Positions 55,489-64,000 of a stretch of DNA of 64,000 nucleotides are shown one piece after another. Positions within the stretch are counted from its first letter, which is position 1, and each line of letters opens with the position of its first letter. The stretch comes from Buchnera aphidicola (Kurisakia onigurumii) (GTDB lineage Bacteria > Pseudomonadota > Gammaproteobacteria > Enterobacterales > Enterobacteriaceae). The stretch spans positions 62,001 to 126,000 of the forward strand of contig NZ_CP135033.1 of the NCBI RefSeq assembly GCF_039394605.1, given 5' to 3'. The translations under genes were made by a program, and so were the position numbers. The notes under the pieces were generated by a model. It did no database searches and was not told the DNA's origin. It worked only from the letters and a program-made list of their open reading frames with translations.

Positions 55489-56334
55489 ATGAATTATATT
55501 GGTTTTCATGTTAGTGCTTTAGGAGGTGTAAATCAAGCTGTTATTCGTGCAAATAACCTTAAATCAACATCTTTTTCTTTTTTTACTAAAAATCAAAGAA
55601 GATGGATTTCACCTGATTTAAATCAAAAAAATATACTTTTATTTAAACAACTATGTAAAAAATATCATTTTGATCTTTCTAAAATTTTACCTCATAGTAG
55701 TTATTTGATTAATTTAGGACATTATAATCCTTTTTTTTTAAATAAATCTATTAATTCTTTTATAGATGAAATTAATAGATGTAATCAATTAGGTTTATCA
55801 TTATTGAATGTTCATCCAGGAAATCATCTATATAAAATATCTGAAGAAAAATGTTTACAAAAAATATCTCATTCAATTAATACAGCATTAAAATTTACTA
55901 AAAATGTATGCGTAGTAATAGAAAATACAGCAGGGCAGGGAAGTAGTGTAGGATATAACTTTCAACATTTATCAAAAATTATTTCTAGAATAGAAGATAA
56001 ATCAAGAATAGGAGTATGTTTGGATACTTGTCATTTATTTTCTTCTGGATATAGTGTAATTTCACGAAATTCTTGTAATAATGTATTAGATTATTTTAAT
56101 GAAATAGTAGGTATAAAATATTTAAAAGGTTTACATTTAAATGACGCTAAAAGTAATTTTTTTAGTAAAGTAGATAGACATCATAGTTTAGGATATGGAA
56201 ATATAGGAATTGAATTATTTAAATGGGTTATGAACAATTCTTATTTTGAGAATATACCGATAATAATAGAAAGTATTAATTCAGATTTATGGAATCAAGA
56301 AATTGAATGGTTACGTTCGTTGAAAAAAAAATAA
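55489..56334 (+). CDS. nfo: Endonuclease IV
   Basis: Zinc AP endonuclease of base-excision repair. 281 residues, E. coli 285. Metal ligands are visible in order: HSSYLINLGH, NVHPGNH, VIENTAGQGSSVG, CLDTCHLFSSGY, GLHLNDAKSN, VDRHHSLGYGNIG and IIIESINSD. AAGGAT precedes ATG 55489. With nth and ligA it covers AP-site repair in this segment. Confidence 0.97.
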   Translation: MNYIGFHVSALGGVNQAVIRANNLKSTSFSFFTKNQRRWISPDLNQKNILLFKQLCKKYHFDLSKILPHSSYLINLGHYNPFFLNKSINSFIDEINRCNQLGLSLLNVHPGNHLYKISEEKCLQKISHSINTALKFTKNVCVVIENTAGQGSSVGYNFQHLSKIISRIEDKSRIGVCLDTCHLFSSGYSVISRNSCNNVLDYFNEIVGIKYLKGLHLNDAKSNFFSKVDRHHSLGYGNIGIELFKWVMNNSYFENIPIIIESINSDLWNQEIEWLRSLKKK

Positions 56335-56461
56335 TTTTAAATAATATTGGTATAAAATGAAAAAGTTGTTTTTTAATAAAAAAATATATATAATAAAAAA
56401 TTAATGTAATTTTTTTATATTTTTTAAAAATAAATTTTAATTTATCAGAATTGGAAATTCC

Positions 56462-56752
56462 ATGTTAACTATTTTTGCAGAGAAACGTACAAAATTAGGA
56501 AAAAGTGCAAGTCGTTTATTGCGTAAAAATAATAAATTTCCATCTATTATTTATGGTTTAGATATTGTACCAGTTTATATAGAAATTAATCAAGATGCAT
56601 TTATTAACATGATGTCCATTCCAGATTTTAATAAAAAAAAAATTATTATACAGTTAGATAATAATGTGCAATATCATGTAAAAATAAAAGATTTACAAAA
56701 TCATGCTTTTAAAAGAAAAATTTTACACATAGATTTTTTTGTACAAAAGTAA
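56462..56752 (+). CDS. rplY: 50S ribosomal protein L25
   Basis: 5S rRNA-binding protein. 96 residues, E. coli 94 (short, single-domain form without the CTC extension). Conserved: KRTKLGKSASRLLRKNNKFP, SIIYGLDIVPVYIEI, VKIKDLQNHAFKRKILHIDF. GGAAATTCC lies just before ATG 56462. Followed by tRNA-Pro as near proL in E. coli. Confidence 0.96.
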   Translation: MLTIFAEKRTKLGKSASRLLRKNNKFPSIIYGLDIVPVYIEINQDAFINMMSIPDFNKKKIIIQLDNNVQYHVKIKDLQNHAFKRKILHIDFFVQK

Positions 56753-56798
56753 ATATTTTTATTATTTAAAAATATAATTCATGAAATTTATAAATATT

Positions 56799-56872
56799 CG
56801 GCACGTAGCGCAGCTTGGTAGATCATTGTCATGGGGTGGCAAAGGTCAGAGGTTCAATTCCTCTCGTGCCGA
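56799..56872 (+). tRNA. tRNA-Pro (anticodon GGG) with weakened D-stem
   Basis: 74-nt cloverleaf: acceptor CGGCACG/CGTGCCG, anticodon stem TTGTC/GGCAA with loop ATGGGGT (anticodon GGG at 56833-56835), T-arm AGAGG-TTCAATT-CCTCT, discriminator A. It closely matches E. coli proL. The D-stem is GCGC against GATC, so its two middle pairs are mismatched (E. coli has GCGC/GCGC). No CCA is encoded. Confidence 0.93.
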
Positions 56873-56938
56873 TAATTATATTTAATTATTTAAAAATATG
56901 ATTTTAAAAAAATATTTTTTATAAAAATAAAAATATTT

Positions 56939-57706
56939 TTAAGAAATATAAAAAATTTTCCAAAAAAGTTTTCTAAAAATAAACATTTTTGGATGAAATT
57001 GAATTAATATAATTCCTGTAATTCCTATTAAAAAAGTAATTAAAGATATTCGAAACAATTTTTTAGAAGATAGCGAAAAATATTTCTTTTTATATTTTTT
57101 AACTTGCCACCATTTCCAAAATAACCAAATACTAATCCAATTTATTAATAAAATAATACTAAAAATATATTTAAAATAATCATTTTTTTCTTTAAAAACA
57201 GGATTATTTATTGCAATACCTGTAATTATTCCAGGCAAAAAATACAGAAAAGGCCAAAATATACATCCAATAAAGTTAGGTAAAATAAATTTTTTAAAAG
57301 GTAATTTCAACATACCAGACAACATAGGTATAATTGGTCTTGTTGGTCCAAAAAATCTACCTATTAATACTGTTAAAAAACTATAATTATATAATGCTTT
57401 TTTTGTCATAATAAATATTTTTTGATATTTTTTAAAAAAATATAAATTATGCAACCATTTTTTACATTTCCATCCAAAATAATAAGAAATCCAATCTCCT
57501 AGTAAACATCCTATTGATCCTGCAATACATGCAGAATATAAAGTTAATTTTCCAGTACCAATTAATGTTCCTAGCGCTGACATTAAAATAATACCAGGAA
57601 GAACTAAACCTACAAAAGCTAATGATTCTAAAAATGATACAAAACCTATTATTATCAAAGAATATGCTAATGGTTGTTTATGTATATATGCTAAGAAATA
57701 TTCCAT
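56939..57706 (-). CDS. yabI: DedA-family inner-membrane protein YabI
   Basis: DedA proteins are membrane transporters/flippases linked to undecaprenyl-phosphate recycling and proton balance; the role of YabI itself is unclear. 255 residues, E. coli 254. Family signatures: FVSFLESLAFVGLVLPG, GCLLGDWISYYFGW, LIGRFFGPTRPIIPMLSGM and PNFIGCIFWPFLYFLPG. About six hydrophobic segments. The 341-bp spacer to rsmA on the other side is A/T-only; I see no gene in it and assume it holds both promoters. Confidence 0.93.
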   Translation of the reverse strand: MEYFLAYIHKQPLAYSLIIIGFVSFLESLAFVGLVLPGIILMSALGTLIGTGKLTLYSACIAGSIGCLLGDWISYYFGWKCKKWLHNLYFFKKYQKIFIMTKKALYNYSFLTVLIGRFFGPTRPIIPMLSGMLKLPFKKFILPNFIGCIFWPFLYFLPGIITGIAINNPVFKEKNDYFKYIFSIILLINWISIWLFWKWWQVKKYKKKYFSLSSKKLFRISLITFLIGITGIILIQFHPKMFIFRKLFWKIFYIS

Positions 57707-58047
57707 AAATTTTTTATTCTACTTATTAAAAGAAATGATTTATATTTTTATAAAAATAAATTTTAAATTTTAATTTCTTTATAAAATGACTAATAATAGT
57801 TTATTTTTTATTAAAAAAGTATAAATAATTTTATTATTTATATTATTTTTATAATAAAATATTTTTTATATAAAAATAAATTATCATAATTATATTATTT
57901 TCATATATATGTATAATTTATTTTTTTATTAATTTCATTTTTAATGAAAAATTATTTTCTAATAGTAAAAAAAAAATAAATATTTTTATGTTAATATTAA
58001 TAATATTATTAAATCATACTAAATTAAAATATGAATATAAAAAAAAT

Positions 58048-58830
58048 ATGAACAAATTTATTCCAAAAAAGAAATTTGGACAAAATTTTTTAAAAAATAA
58101 AGAAATAATTAAAAAAATTATATTTTTTATACAACCAAAAAAAAATAATTTTTTAATAGAAATAGGTCCTGGTTTAGGTTCTTTGACTATACCTATTACA
58201 AAATTTAAAAGTACTGTATTTGTTATTGAAATAGATAATAAATTATGTATCTTTTTAAAAAAAATATTTAAAAATAGTAAAAAAATTAAAATTATTAATT
58301 CTAATATATTGTATTTTAATTATTTAGAAATATTAAATAAAAATAGTATTAATATAGAAAATAGAATTTTTGGTAATCTACCATATAATATTTGTACAAA
58401 AATAATATTAAATTTAACGAAATATAATAAATATATTTTAGATATGCATTTTATGGTGCAATATGAAGTAGGATGTAGAATTTTTGCTATTCCTGGTAGT
58501 AAATTTTATGGTAGATTATCAGTAATATTACAATATTATTATAAAATTATTCCTTTAATGATTGTAAAATCAGATAATTTTTTTCCTAAACCTAAAGTAA
58601 ATTCTTATTTTATTAGATTTATTCCACATAAAAATAAGTATCCTGATGTTGACGTGTTTAAATTAAAAGAAATTACTAAAATAGCTTTTTCTCAAAGAAG
58701 AAAAATAATTAAAAATAGCTTATCTAAAATTTTTACAAATAAAATTTTTGTCAAATTAGGAATTGATTCTAATTTACGAGCTCAAAATTTAACAGTTTTA
58801 GATTACTGTCGTTTAACTTATTTTTTTTAA
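58048..58830 (+). CDS. rsmA: 16S rRNA dimethyladenosine transferase RsmA (KsgA)
   Basis: Dimethylates A1518 and A1519 of 16S rRNA late in 30S assembly. From ATG 58048 (MNKFIPKKKFGQNFLKN) it is 260 residues, E. coli 273. SAM-binding LIEIGPGLGSLT and the catalytic FGNLPYN (NxPY) are intact, as are MVQYEVGCRIFAIPGSKFYG and FSQRRKIIKNSL. A longer opening from 57988 is rejected because it adds residues outside the family. apaH follows after 57 bp; apaG, which lies between them in E. coli, is missing. Confidence 0.94.
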   Translation: MNKFIPKKKFGQNFLKNKEIIKKIIFFIQPKKNNFLIEIGPGLGSLTIPITKFKSTVFVIEIDNKLCIFLKKIFKNSKKIKIINSNILYFNYLEILNKNSINIENRIFGNLPYNICTKIILNLTKYNKYILDMHFMVQYEVGCRIFAIPGSKFYGRLSVILQYYYKIIPLMIVKSDNFFPKPKVNSYFIRFIPHKNKYPDVDVFKLKEITKIAFSQRRKIIKNSLSKIFTNKIFVKLGIDSNLRAQNLTVLDYCRLTYFF

Positions 58831-58887
58831 AATTTAAAATAAAAAATTTTCATATTTTTATATAAATAAAATATCATAGGAAAAAAA

Positions 58888-59712
58888 ATGAATACATATT
58901 TTGTTGGAGATATTCATGGTTGTTATACTCAGTTACAGTTACTTTTAAAAAAAGTATCGTTTAATTCTGAAAAAGATGAATTATGGGTGACTGGTGATTT
59001 AGTTTCTAGAGGAGATAAATCTTTTGAAGTAGTAGAATATTTATTTTCTTTAGGAAATAGAGCCAAGATAGTATTGGGTAATCATGATATATATTTAATA
59101 AAATCATATTTGAATGGATTTGATGAATTAAAAACAGAAAGTTATTTACTTCCTTTTTTTGAAAATAAAAAAGGTGCAATATTGATAGAATGGTTACGGA
59201 ATCAACCCTTATTACGATTTGATAAAGAAAGAAAATTTTTTTTATCGCATGCTGGAATACCTCCTTGTTGGGATATAGATACTGCATTAAAATATGCTAA
59301 AAAATCTGAAAAAATTTTAAAAAGTACTCAATGTCGTAAATATTTAAATAACATTTTATCTAATCATAATACATGGAATTCTAAATTAAATAATATAGAA
59401 GAATTTTCTTTTATTATCAATGCTTTAACAAGAATGAGATATATTAATTTAGATAAAACTAATAGTTTGAATTTAATAGAAAAAATTCCTCCTCATAAAA
59501 ATTTAAATAAAAATTTAACACCTTGGTTTTTTATGAAAAGAAAAATACCGAATAATTATTCTATTTTTTTTGGACATTGGTCAGCATTAGAAGGAAAAGG
59601 AACCCCTGAAGGGTTTTTTCCTTTAGATACTGGTTGTTGTTGGGGAAAAAAATTAACGATTGTTAGATGGATTGATAAAAAAAAATTTTTTCAATCTTAT
59701 AAAATAATATAA
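58888..59712 (+). CDS. apaH: Bis(5'-nucleosyl)-tetraphosphatase (symmetrical)
   Basis: Hydrolyses Ap4A and removes Np4-type RNA caps. 274 residues, E. coli 280. Metallophosphatase motifs: FVGDIHGCYTQLQ, WVTGDLVSRGDKS, LGNHDIYL and LSHAGIPPCWD. AGGAAA precedes ATG 58888. The 156-bp spacer to convergent carB shows A/T sequence only, with no convincing terminator. Confidence 0.96.
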   Translation: MNTYFVGDIHGCYTQLQLLLKKVSFNSEKDELWVTGDLVSRGDKSFEVVEYLFSLGNRAKIVLGNHDIYLIKSYLNGFDELKTESYLLPFFENKKGAILIEWLRNQPLLRFDKERKFFLSHAGIPPCWDIDTALKYAKKSEKILKSTQCRKYLNNILSNHNTWNSKLNNIEEFSFIINALTRMRYINLDKTNSLNLIEKIPPHKNLNKNLTPWFFMKRKIPNNYSIFFGHWSALEGKGTPEGFFPLDTGCCWGKKLTIVRWIDKKKFFQSYKII

Positions 59713-59868
59713 TTTATTTCTGTTGTATATTTTTTTTAAATATATATGAAAATATAAAAACATTATTTAAATGTATTATTTTTTTGTATTAAGTTAATTT
59801 AAATTAATTTTATATAATAAAAATATTATTTTTTATAAATATTTTTAATTTAATTTATTAGAATATTT

Positions 59869-62800
59869 TTAATAATTATTTTTTTTGTGTATTTCTTGTA
59901 ATGATCTAATTGTATATATTGGATTGCTGTTTAATGATTGTATTGTTGCATGAGCACCATTCAAAGTAGTATTTAAAAATATATTATATTTGATAGCATT
60001 TTGAGATATTGAAGGATTATTTTTGTTTTTTTTATGTGAAAAATAAGAAGTATTAATAATATATCCGTATTTTTTATTTTTCATGTTATTTTCTATATTA
60101 GGTTTTTGAAAGTTGTTCTTGAAAACTAAATTATGTAAAATGTTATTTTTTTTTAAAATAGCAGAAGTTCCTATAGTAGCATCAATTTTAAATCCTAAAT
60201 TTTCAATTTTTTTAGCTAATTTGATTATATTAATTTTATCTTTATTATGAACTGATATTAATATTCTTTTTTTTTTATTTATGCTTACTTGTAAGGATAA
60301 AATAGATTTCGCAAAGGCTTCAGAAAAGTTTTTTCCAATTCCCATAGTTTCTCCTGTAGAACGCATTTCAGGACCTAAAATTGGGATAACATTCATAAAT
60401 TTGTTAAATGGAAGTACAGCTTCTTTTACATAAAAATATTTATAAATAATTTTTTTGTTTATCAGTTTTTTATTAATTTTTTTGCCACACATTACCAAAG
60501 CAGAAATTTTTGATAAAGAAATTCCAATGGATTTAGAAACAAATGGTATTGTTCTAGAAGCGCGAGGATTAACTTCTAGTACATATATTTTTTTTTCTTT
60601 TATAGCGAATTGTATATTAATTAGTCCTATAATTCCTATTTTTAAAGATATTTTTTTTACCTGTTTTTTTATTTTTTTGACAATATTTGATGATATAGAA
60701 TGAACTGGTAATGAACAGGACGAATCTCCTGAATGAATTCCTGCTTGTTCTATATGTTCCATTACTCCACCAATAAAAACATTTTTATTATCACATATTG
60801 CATCTACATCGATTTCAGTTGCATTTTCTAAATATTCATCAATAAAAATTTTATTACATGTATTGTTAATAATTTTTTTATTAAAATAATTTGTAAGCAT
60901 TTTTTCTGAATATATTATTTCCATATTTCTACCTCCTAATACATAAGAAGGACGTATAATAACTGGATATCCAATTGATTTTATTACATTTTTTGCATCT
61001 TCTAATGTTCTGACTGTATCATTTTTAGGTTGTTTAAGTTTTAATAATGAAATAATTTTTTGAAATTTATCTCTATTTTCAGTTTGATCAATTTTATTAG
61101 CATTAGTACCCATAATTTGAATACCTTCTGATTCTATTTTTTTTGCTAATTTTAATGGAGTTTGTCCTCCAAATTGTATTATTACTCCTATTGGTTTTTC
61201 TATTCTAACTATTTCTATAATAGTTTCTAAAGTGATAGGTTCAAAATATAAACGGTCTGAAATGTTATAATCGGTAGATACTGTTTCAGGATTAGAATTA
61301 ATTATTATAGTTTCAAAATTATTTTTTTGTAATTCTAATGAAGCATGCACACAACAATAATCAAATTCAATTCCTTGTCCTATTCTATTCGGACCACTTC
61401 CAATTATTATAATTTTTTTATTATTTTTTGTAGGATAAGATTCACATTCTGTGCTCCATGTAGAATACATATAGGCTGTTTTAGTAGAAAATTCGGCAGA
61501 ACATGTATCAATTCTTTTATAAGTTGGATATAAATTTAATTCGTATCTTCTTTCTCTTATTTTTTTTTCAGAAACATGTAATAGTTCAGAAATTCTTAAA
61601 TCAGAAAAACCTTTTTTTTTGATTTTTTTAAAAAATGATAATGATATTTCTTGTAATTTTTTTTTTTTAATTTTTTTTTCTATTTCAACTAATTCTTTTA
61701 TTTGTTCTAAAAACCATATACTAATATGGGTAAGTTTATGTATTATTTGGATATTTATTTTTTTTCTGAAAGCATCAGCAATATACCAAATTCTATTAGC
61801 TCCAGCTATTTTTAATTCATATGTAATTTTTTTTATAACATTTTTTATATTTTTATTTTTTTTTTTTATTTTGGAATTAAATCCAGTATATCCATTTTCG
61901 AGGCTACAAATAGATTTTTGTATTGATTCTTGAAAATTTCTTCCAATACCCATTACTTCACCTATAGATTTCATTTGAGTAGTTAATCTATCGTTGCAGT
62001 TTGGAAATTTTTCAAAATTAAATCGGGGTATTTTAGTAACTATATAATCAATTGAAGGTTCAAAAGAAGCAGGTGTTTTTTTATTAGTAATTTCATTTTT
62101 TAGTTCATCTAAAGTGTATCCAATAGATAATTTTGTTGCAATTTTAGCAATAGGATATCCAGTTGCTTTAGATGCTAATGCTGAAGATCTAGATACTCTA
62201 GGATTCATTTCTACAACAATCATTCTTCCATTTTTAGGATTAATAGCAAATTGTACATTAGCTCCACCAGATATAATTCCTATTTCTTCTAGAATAGATT
62301 TTGATGCATTTCTCATACACTGATATTCTTTATCAGTTAGTGTTTGAGCAGGAGCAACAGTAATAGAATCTCCTGTATGGATTCCCATAGGATCTAAATT
62401 TTCAATAGAACATATTACTATAAAATTTTTATTTTTATCTCTAAGTACTTCTACTTCAAATTCTTTCCATCCGATTAAAGATTCATCAATTAATAATTCT
62501 TTATTAGGGGATAATTGTAATCCTTGTTCGCATATTTCTATGAATTCTTTATAATTGTTAGCAATTCCTCCTCCACTACCACCCATAGTAAAAGATGGTC
62601 TAATAATACATGGTAATTTCACTTTTTTTAAAATATTAATAGCTTCTTTAATATTGTTAGCAATTCCTGATTTTGCTGTTTCTAATTGAATTTTTTTCAT
62701 AGAATTTTCAAACATTCTTCTATTTTCTGCTTTTTGTATAGATTTAATACTTGAACCTAATATTTCTATATTATACTTTTTTAATATTTTATTTTTTTCG

Positions 62801-63105
62801 AGATCCAAAGTGCAATTTAACGCAGTTTGTCCTCCCATAGTTGGAAGTAATGCATCAGGTTTTTCTTTAATAATGATTTTTTCGATTATTTTCCAATTAA
62901 TAGGTTCTATGTATGTTACATCTGATATTTCCGGATCGGTCATAATTGTTGCTGGATTAGAATTAATTAAAATTATTTTATAACCTTCTTCTTTTAAAGC
63001 TGTACAAGCTTGTACTCCGGAATAATCAAATTCACATGCTTGTCCTATAACTATAGGTCCTGATCCTATTATTAAAATACGATTAATGTCATTTCTTTTA
63101 GGCAT
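59869..63105 (-). CDS. carB: Carbamoyl phosphate synthase large subunit
   Basis: Makes carbamoyl phosphate for arginine and pyrimidines from bicarbonate, ammonia and 2 ATP. 1078 residues, E. coli 1073. Two homologous ATP-grasp halves are visible, each beginning with IIGSGP-type loops ([20 protein letters not shown] and [20 protein letters not shown]) and containing EVNPR/EMNPR metal sites. The oligomerisation region between them is Lys-rich. The C-terminal allosteric domain (about 940-1078) is present but divergent. GAGGAAAA stands before the ATG at 63105 (minus). carA lies 35 bp upstream. Confidence 0.97.
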   Translation of the reverse strand: MPKRNDINRILIIGSGPIVIGQACEFDYSGVQACTALKEEGYKIILINSNPATIMTDPEISDVTYIEPINWKIIEKIIIKEKPDALLPTMGGQTALNCTLDLEKNKILKKYNIEILGSSIKSIQKAENRRMFENSMKKIQLETAKSGIANNIKEAINILKKVKLPCIIRPSFTMGGSGGGIANNYKEFIEICEQGLQLSPNKELLIDESLIGWKEFEVEVLRDKNKNFIVICSIENLDPMGIHTGDSITVAPAQTLTDKEYQCMRNASKSILEEIGIISGGANVQFAINPKNGRMIVVEMNPRVSRSSALASKATGYPIAKIATKLSIGYTLDELKNEITNKKTPASFEPSIDYIVTKIPRFNFEKFPNCNDRLTTQMKSIGEVMGIGRNFQESIQKSICSLENGYTGFNSKIKKKNKNIKNVIKKITYELKIAGANRIWYIADAFRKKINIQIIHKLTHISIWFLEQIKELVEIEKKIKKKKLQEISLSFFKKIKKKGFSDLRISELLHVSEKKIRERRYELNLYPTYKRIDTCSAEFSTKTAYMYSTWSTECESYPTKNNKKIIIIGSGPNRIGQGIEFDYCCVHASLELQKNNFETIIINSNPETVSTDYNISDRLYFEPITLETIIEIVRIEKPIGVIIQFGGQTPLKLAKKIESEGIQIMGTNANKIDQTENRDKFQKIISLLKLKQPKNDTVRTLEDAKNVIKSIGYPVIIRPSYVLGGRNMEIIYSEKMLTNYFNKKIINNTCNKIFIDEYLENATEIDVDAICDNKNVFIGGVMEHIEQAGIHSGDSSCSLPVHSISSNIVKKIKKQVKKISLKIGIIGLINIQFAIKEKKIYVLEVNPRASRTIPFVSKSIGISLSKISALVMCGKKINKKLINKKIIYKYFYVKEAVLPFNKFMNVIPILGPEMRSTGETMGIGKNFSEAFAKSILSLQVSINKKKRILISVHNKDKINIIKLAKKIENLGFKIDATIGTSAILKKNNILHNLVFKNNFQKPNIENNMKNKKYGYIINTSYFSHKKNKNNPSISQNAIKYNIFLNTTLNGAHATIQSLNSNPIYTIRSLQEIHKKNNY

Positions 63106-63140
63106 TTTTCCTCTTTCTTTAAAAAAAAATATTTTGAAAA

Positions 63141-64000
63141 TTAATTATTGTTATATTTTTTCATATTAGATATAAATGTATCAAATAAGTATAAGGTATC
63201 ATGTGGTCCAGGACTGGATTCTGGATGTCCTTGGAATCCAAAAACTGGTTTATTTTTAATAGATATTCCTTGTATGGAATCATCAAAAAGAGATTTATGT
63301 GTAATAATTATATTTTCAGGTAAATTTTTTTTTTTAATATTGAAATTATGATTTTGTGCAGTAATAATAATTTTTTTTTGTAGTATATCTTGTACAGGAT
63401 GATTGGATCCATGATGTCCATGTTTCATTTTTTTGATTTGCGATCCATAAGCCATTCCAATTAATTGATGACCTAAACATATTCCAAAAATAGGAATATT
63501 ATTTTTTTCAAATTTTATAATATCTTTAATAATGTTTTTGTTGTTTTTTGGATTTCCAGGTCCGTTGGAAAGAAAAACTCCGTGAATTTTTTTTTTATAT
63601 TTTTTTTTAAATAAGTAAACAATTTTTTTAAAATTAGTATGAGGATGAGCTATGTATAAATTACATTTTTTTTTATATAATATATTTAATATATTTTTTT
63701 TAATTCCAAAATCATATACAATTACATTAAAATAATTTTTTTTTTGTTTACGGTAATTTGTGTTTAAATTATTTTTATCAATAGAATAAATAGTAAATGT
63801 ATTTTTTTGTGTATTGTTATTAGTTTTTTTTTTTAATTTTTGATGAGCGTTATAGTAATTAGAATTTTTTTCAGTAAAAATACAACCTTTTTGTATTCCA
63901 TATTTACGTATTATTCGTGTTATTTTACGAGTATCGATATTTGATATAGCTATTATATTGTTTTTTAAAATATATTTTTGTAAACTCATTTTATCATCAT
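63141..64000 (-). CDS. carA: Carbamoyl phosphate synthase small subunit, 5' end outside the window
   Basis: Glutaminase subunit that feeds ammonia to CarB. About 286 residues are visible; the frame stays open to the right edge, and the residues before the internal Met at 63989 (DDK) continue the family alignment, so the true start lies beyond 64000. E. coli CarA is 382 residues. Amidotransferase triad: Cys in [11 protein letters not shown] and His/Glu in [13 protein letters not shown]. Also [12 protein letters not shown] in the form [23 protein letters not shown] and TAQNHNFNI. In operon with carB. Confidence 0.95.
   Translation of the reverse strand, partial: DDKMSLQKYILKNNIIAISNIDTRKITRIIRKYGIQKGCIFTEKNSNYYNAHQKLKKKTNNNTQKNTFTIYSIDKNNLNTNYRKQKKNYFNVIVYDFGIKKNILNILYKKKCNLYIAHPHTNFKKIVYLFKKKYKKKIHGVFLSNGPGNPKNNKNIIKDIIKFEKNNIPIFGICLGHQLIGMAYGSQIKKMKHGHHGSNHPVQDILQKKIIITAQNHNFNIKKKNLPENIIITHKSLFDDSIQGISIKNKPVFGFQGHPESSPGPHDTLYLFDTFISNMKKYNNN

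Noticed and set aside
57988..58047. Upstream start of rsmA adding 20 residues.
   Set aside because: The added residues are outside the family alignment; MNKFIPKKKFGQNF matches the normal start region.
57707..58047. Possible gene or regulatory RNA in the 341-bp yabI-rsmA spacer.
   Set aside because: A/T homopolymers only; nothing beyond the assumed divergent promoters.
59713..59868. A terminator between convergent apaH and carB.
   Set aside because: Only A/T palindromes of the sort found by chance in every spacer here.

Overview
The window is a 64-kb, extremely AT-rich chromosome segment of a reduced gammaproteobacterial endosymbiont. Gene content, gene order and protein similarity point strongly to Buchnera aphidicola, the obligate aphid symbiont; I cannot name the strain. 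The main reasons are near-complete colinearity with fragments of the E. coli map, retention of essential amino acid pathways (his operon, dapA/dapE, aroC/aroH, carAB), a flagellar basal-body/export cluster without filament genes, no mobile elements or CRISPR, long poly(A)/poly(T) tracts, and A/T-only spacers.

Layout. 1-2.4 kb: 3' end of ligA, tRNA-Lys(TTT) and tRNA-Val(TAC) on the minus strand, then gltX. 2.4-12.7 kb: fliE (minus) divergent from fliF-G-H-I-J-K-M-N-P-Q-R. 12.7-17 kb: rpmB-rpmG, ppa, pmbA/tldE, RNase P RNA with an odd pyrimidine-rich leader, rsmI. 16.9-25.8 kb: fabB (frameshifted at A14), talA, tktB, dapE, dapA, aroC, smrB. 25.9-34.6 kb: complete hisGDCBHAFI operon, then gnd. 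34.9-45.3 kb: metG, tilS, tRNA-Val(GAC), nth, priA (frameshifted at A15 and lacking helicase motifs), tyrS, sufA, ydiK, aroH. 45.6-55.3 kb: thrS (frameshifted at A17), infC (AUU start), rpmI, rplT, pheS, pheT, glyQ-glyS. 55.5-64 kb: nfo, rplY, tRNA-Pro(GGG), yabI, rsmA, apaH, carB and the 3' part of carA, which runs off the right edge.

How the genes work together. The his operon plus dapA/dapE, aroC and aroH supply amino acids to the host, while talA, tktB and gnd provide pentose phosphates and erythrose-4-phosphate for the His and aromatic routes; carAB supplies carbamoyl phosphate for Arg and pyrimidines. The translation set is dense (seven aminoacyl-tRNA synthetases, IF3, five ribosomal proteins, tilS, rsmA, rsmI, rnpB). 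The flagellar genes encode the MS ring, a remnant switch and the type III export gate and ATPase, but no stator or filament.

Most notable signals: PriA has lost its visible ATPase/helicase motifs yet keeps all eight zinc-binding cysteines; ThrRS and PheRS have lost editing-site residues; FliG has lost the charged torque residues and FliM the CheY-docking peptide; three genes break exactly at poly(A) runs of 14-17; fliJ has no ordinary start codon; a GC-richer, pyrimidine-biased leader sits between a sigma70-like promoter and rnpB; a 50-nt poly(T) lies before talA. I see no new mobile, defence or biosynthetic system. The interest here is in how old machines are being stripped down. Comparisons with E. 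coli proteins were made from memory, not by a database search.
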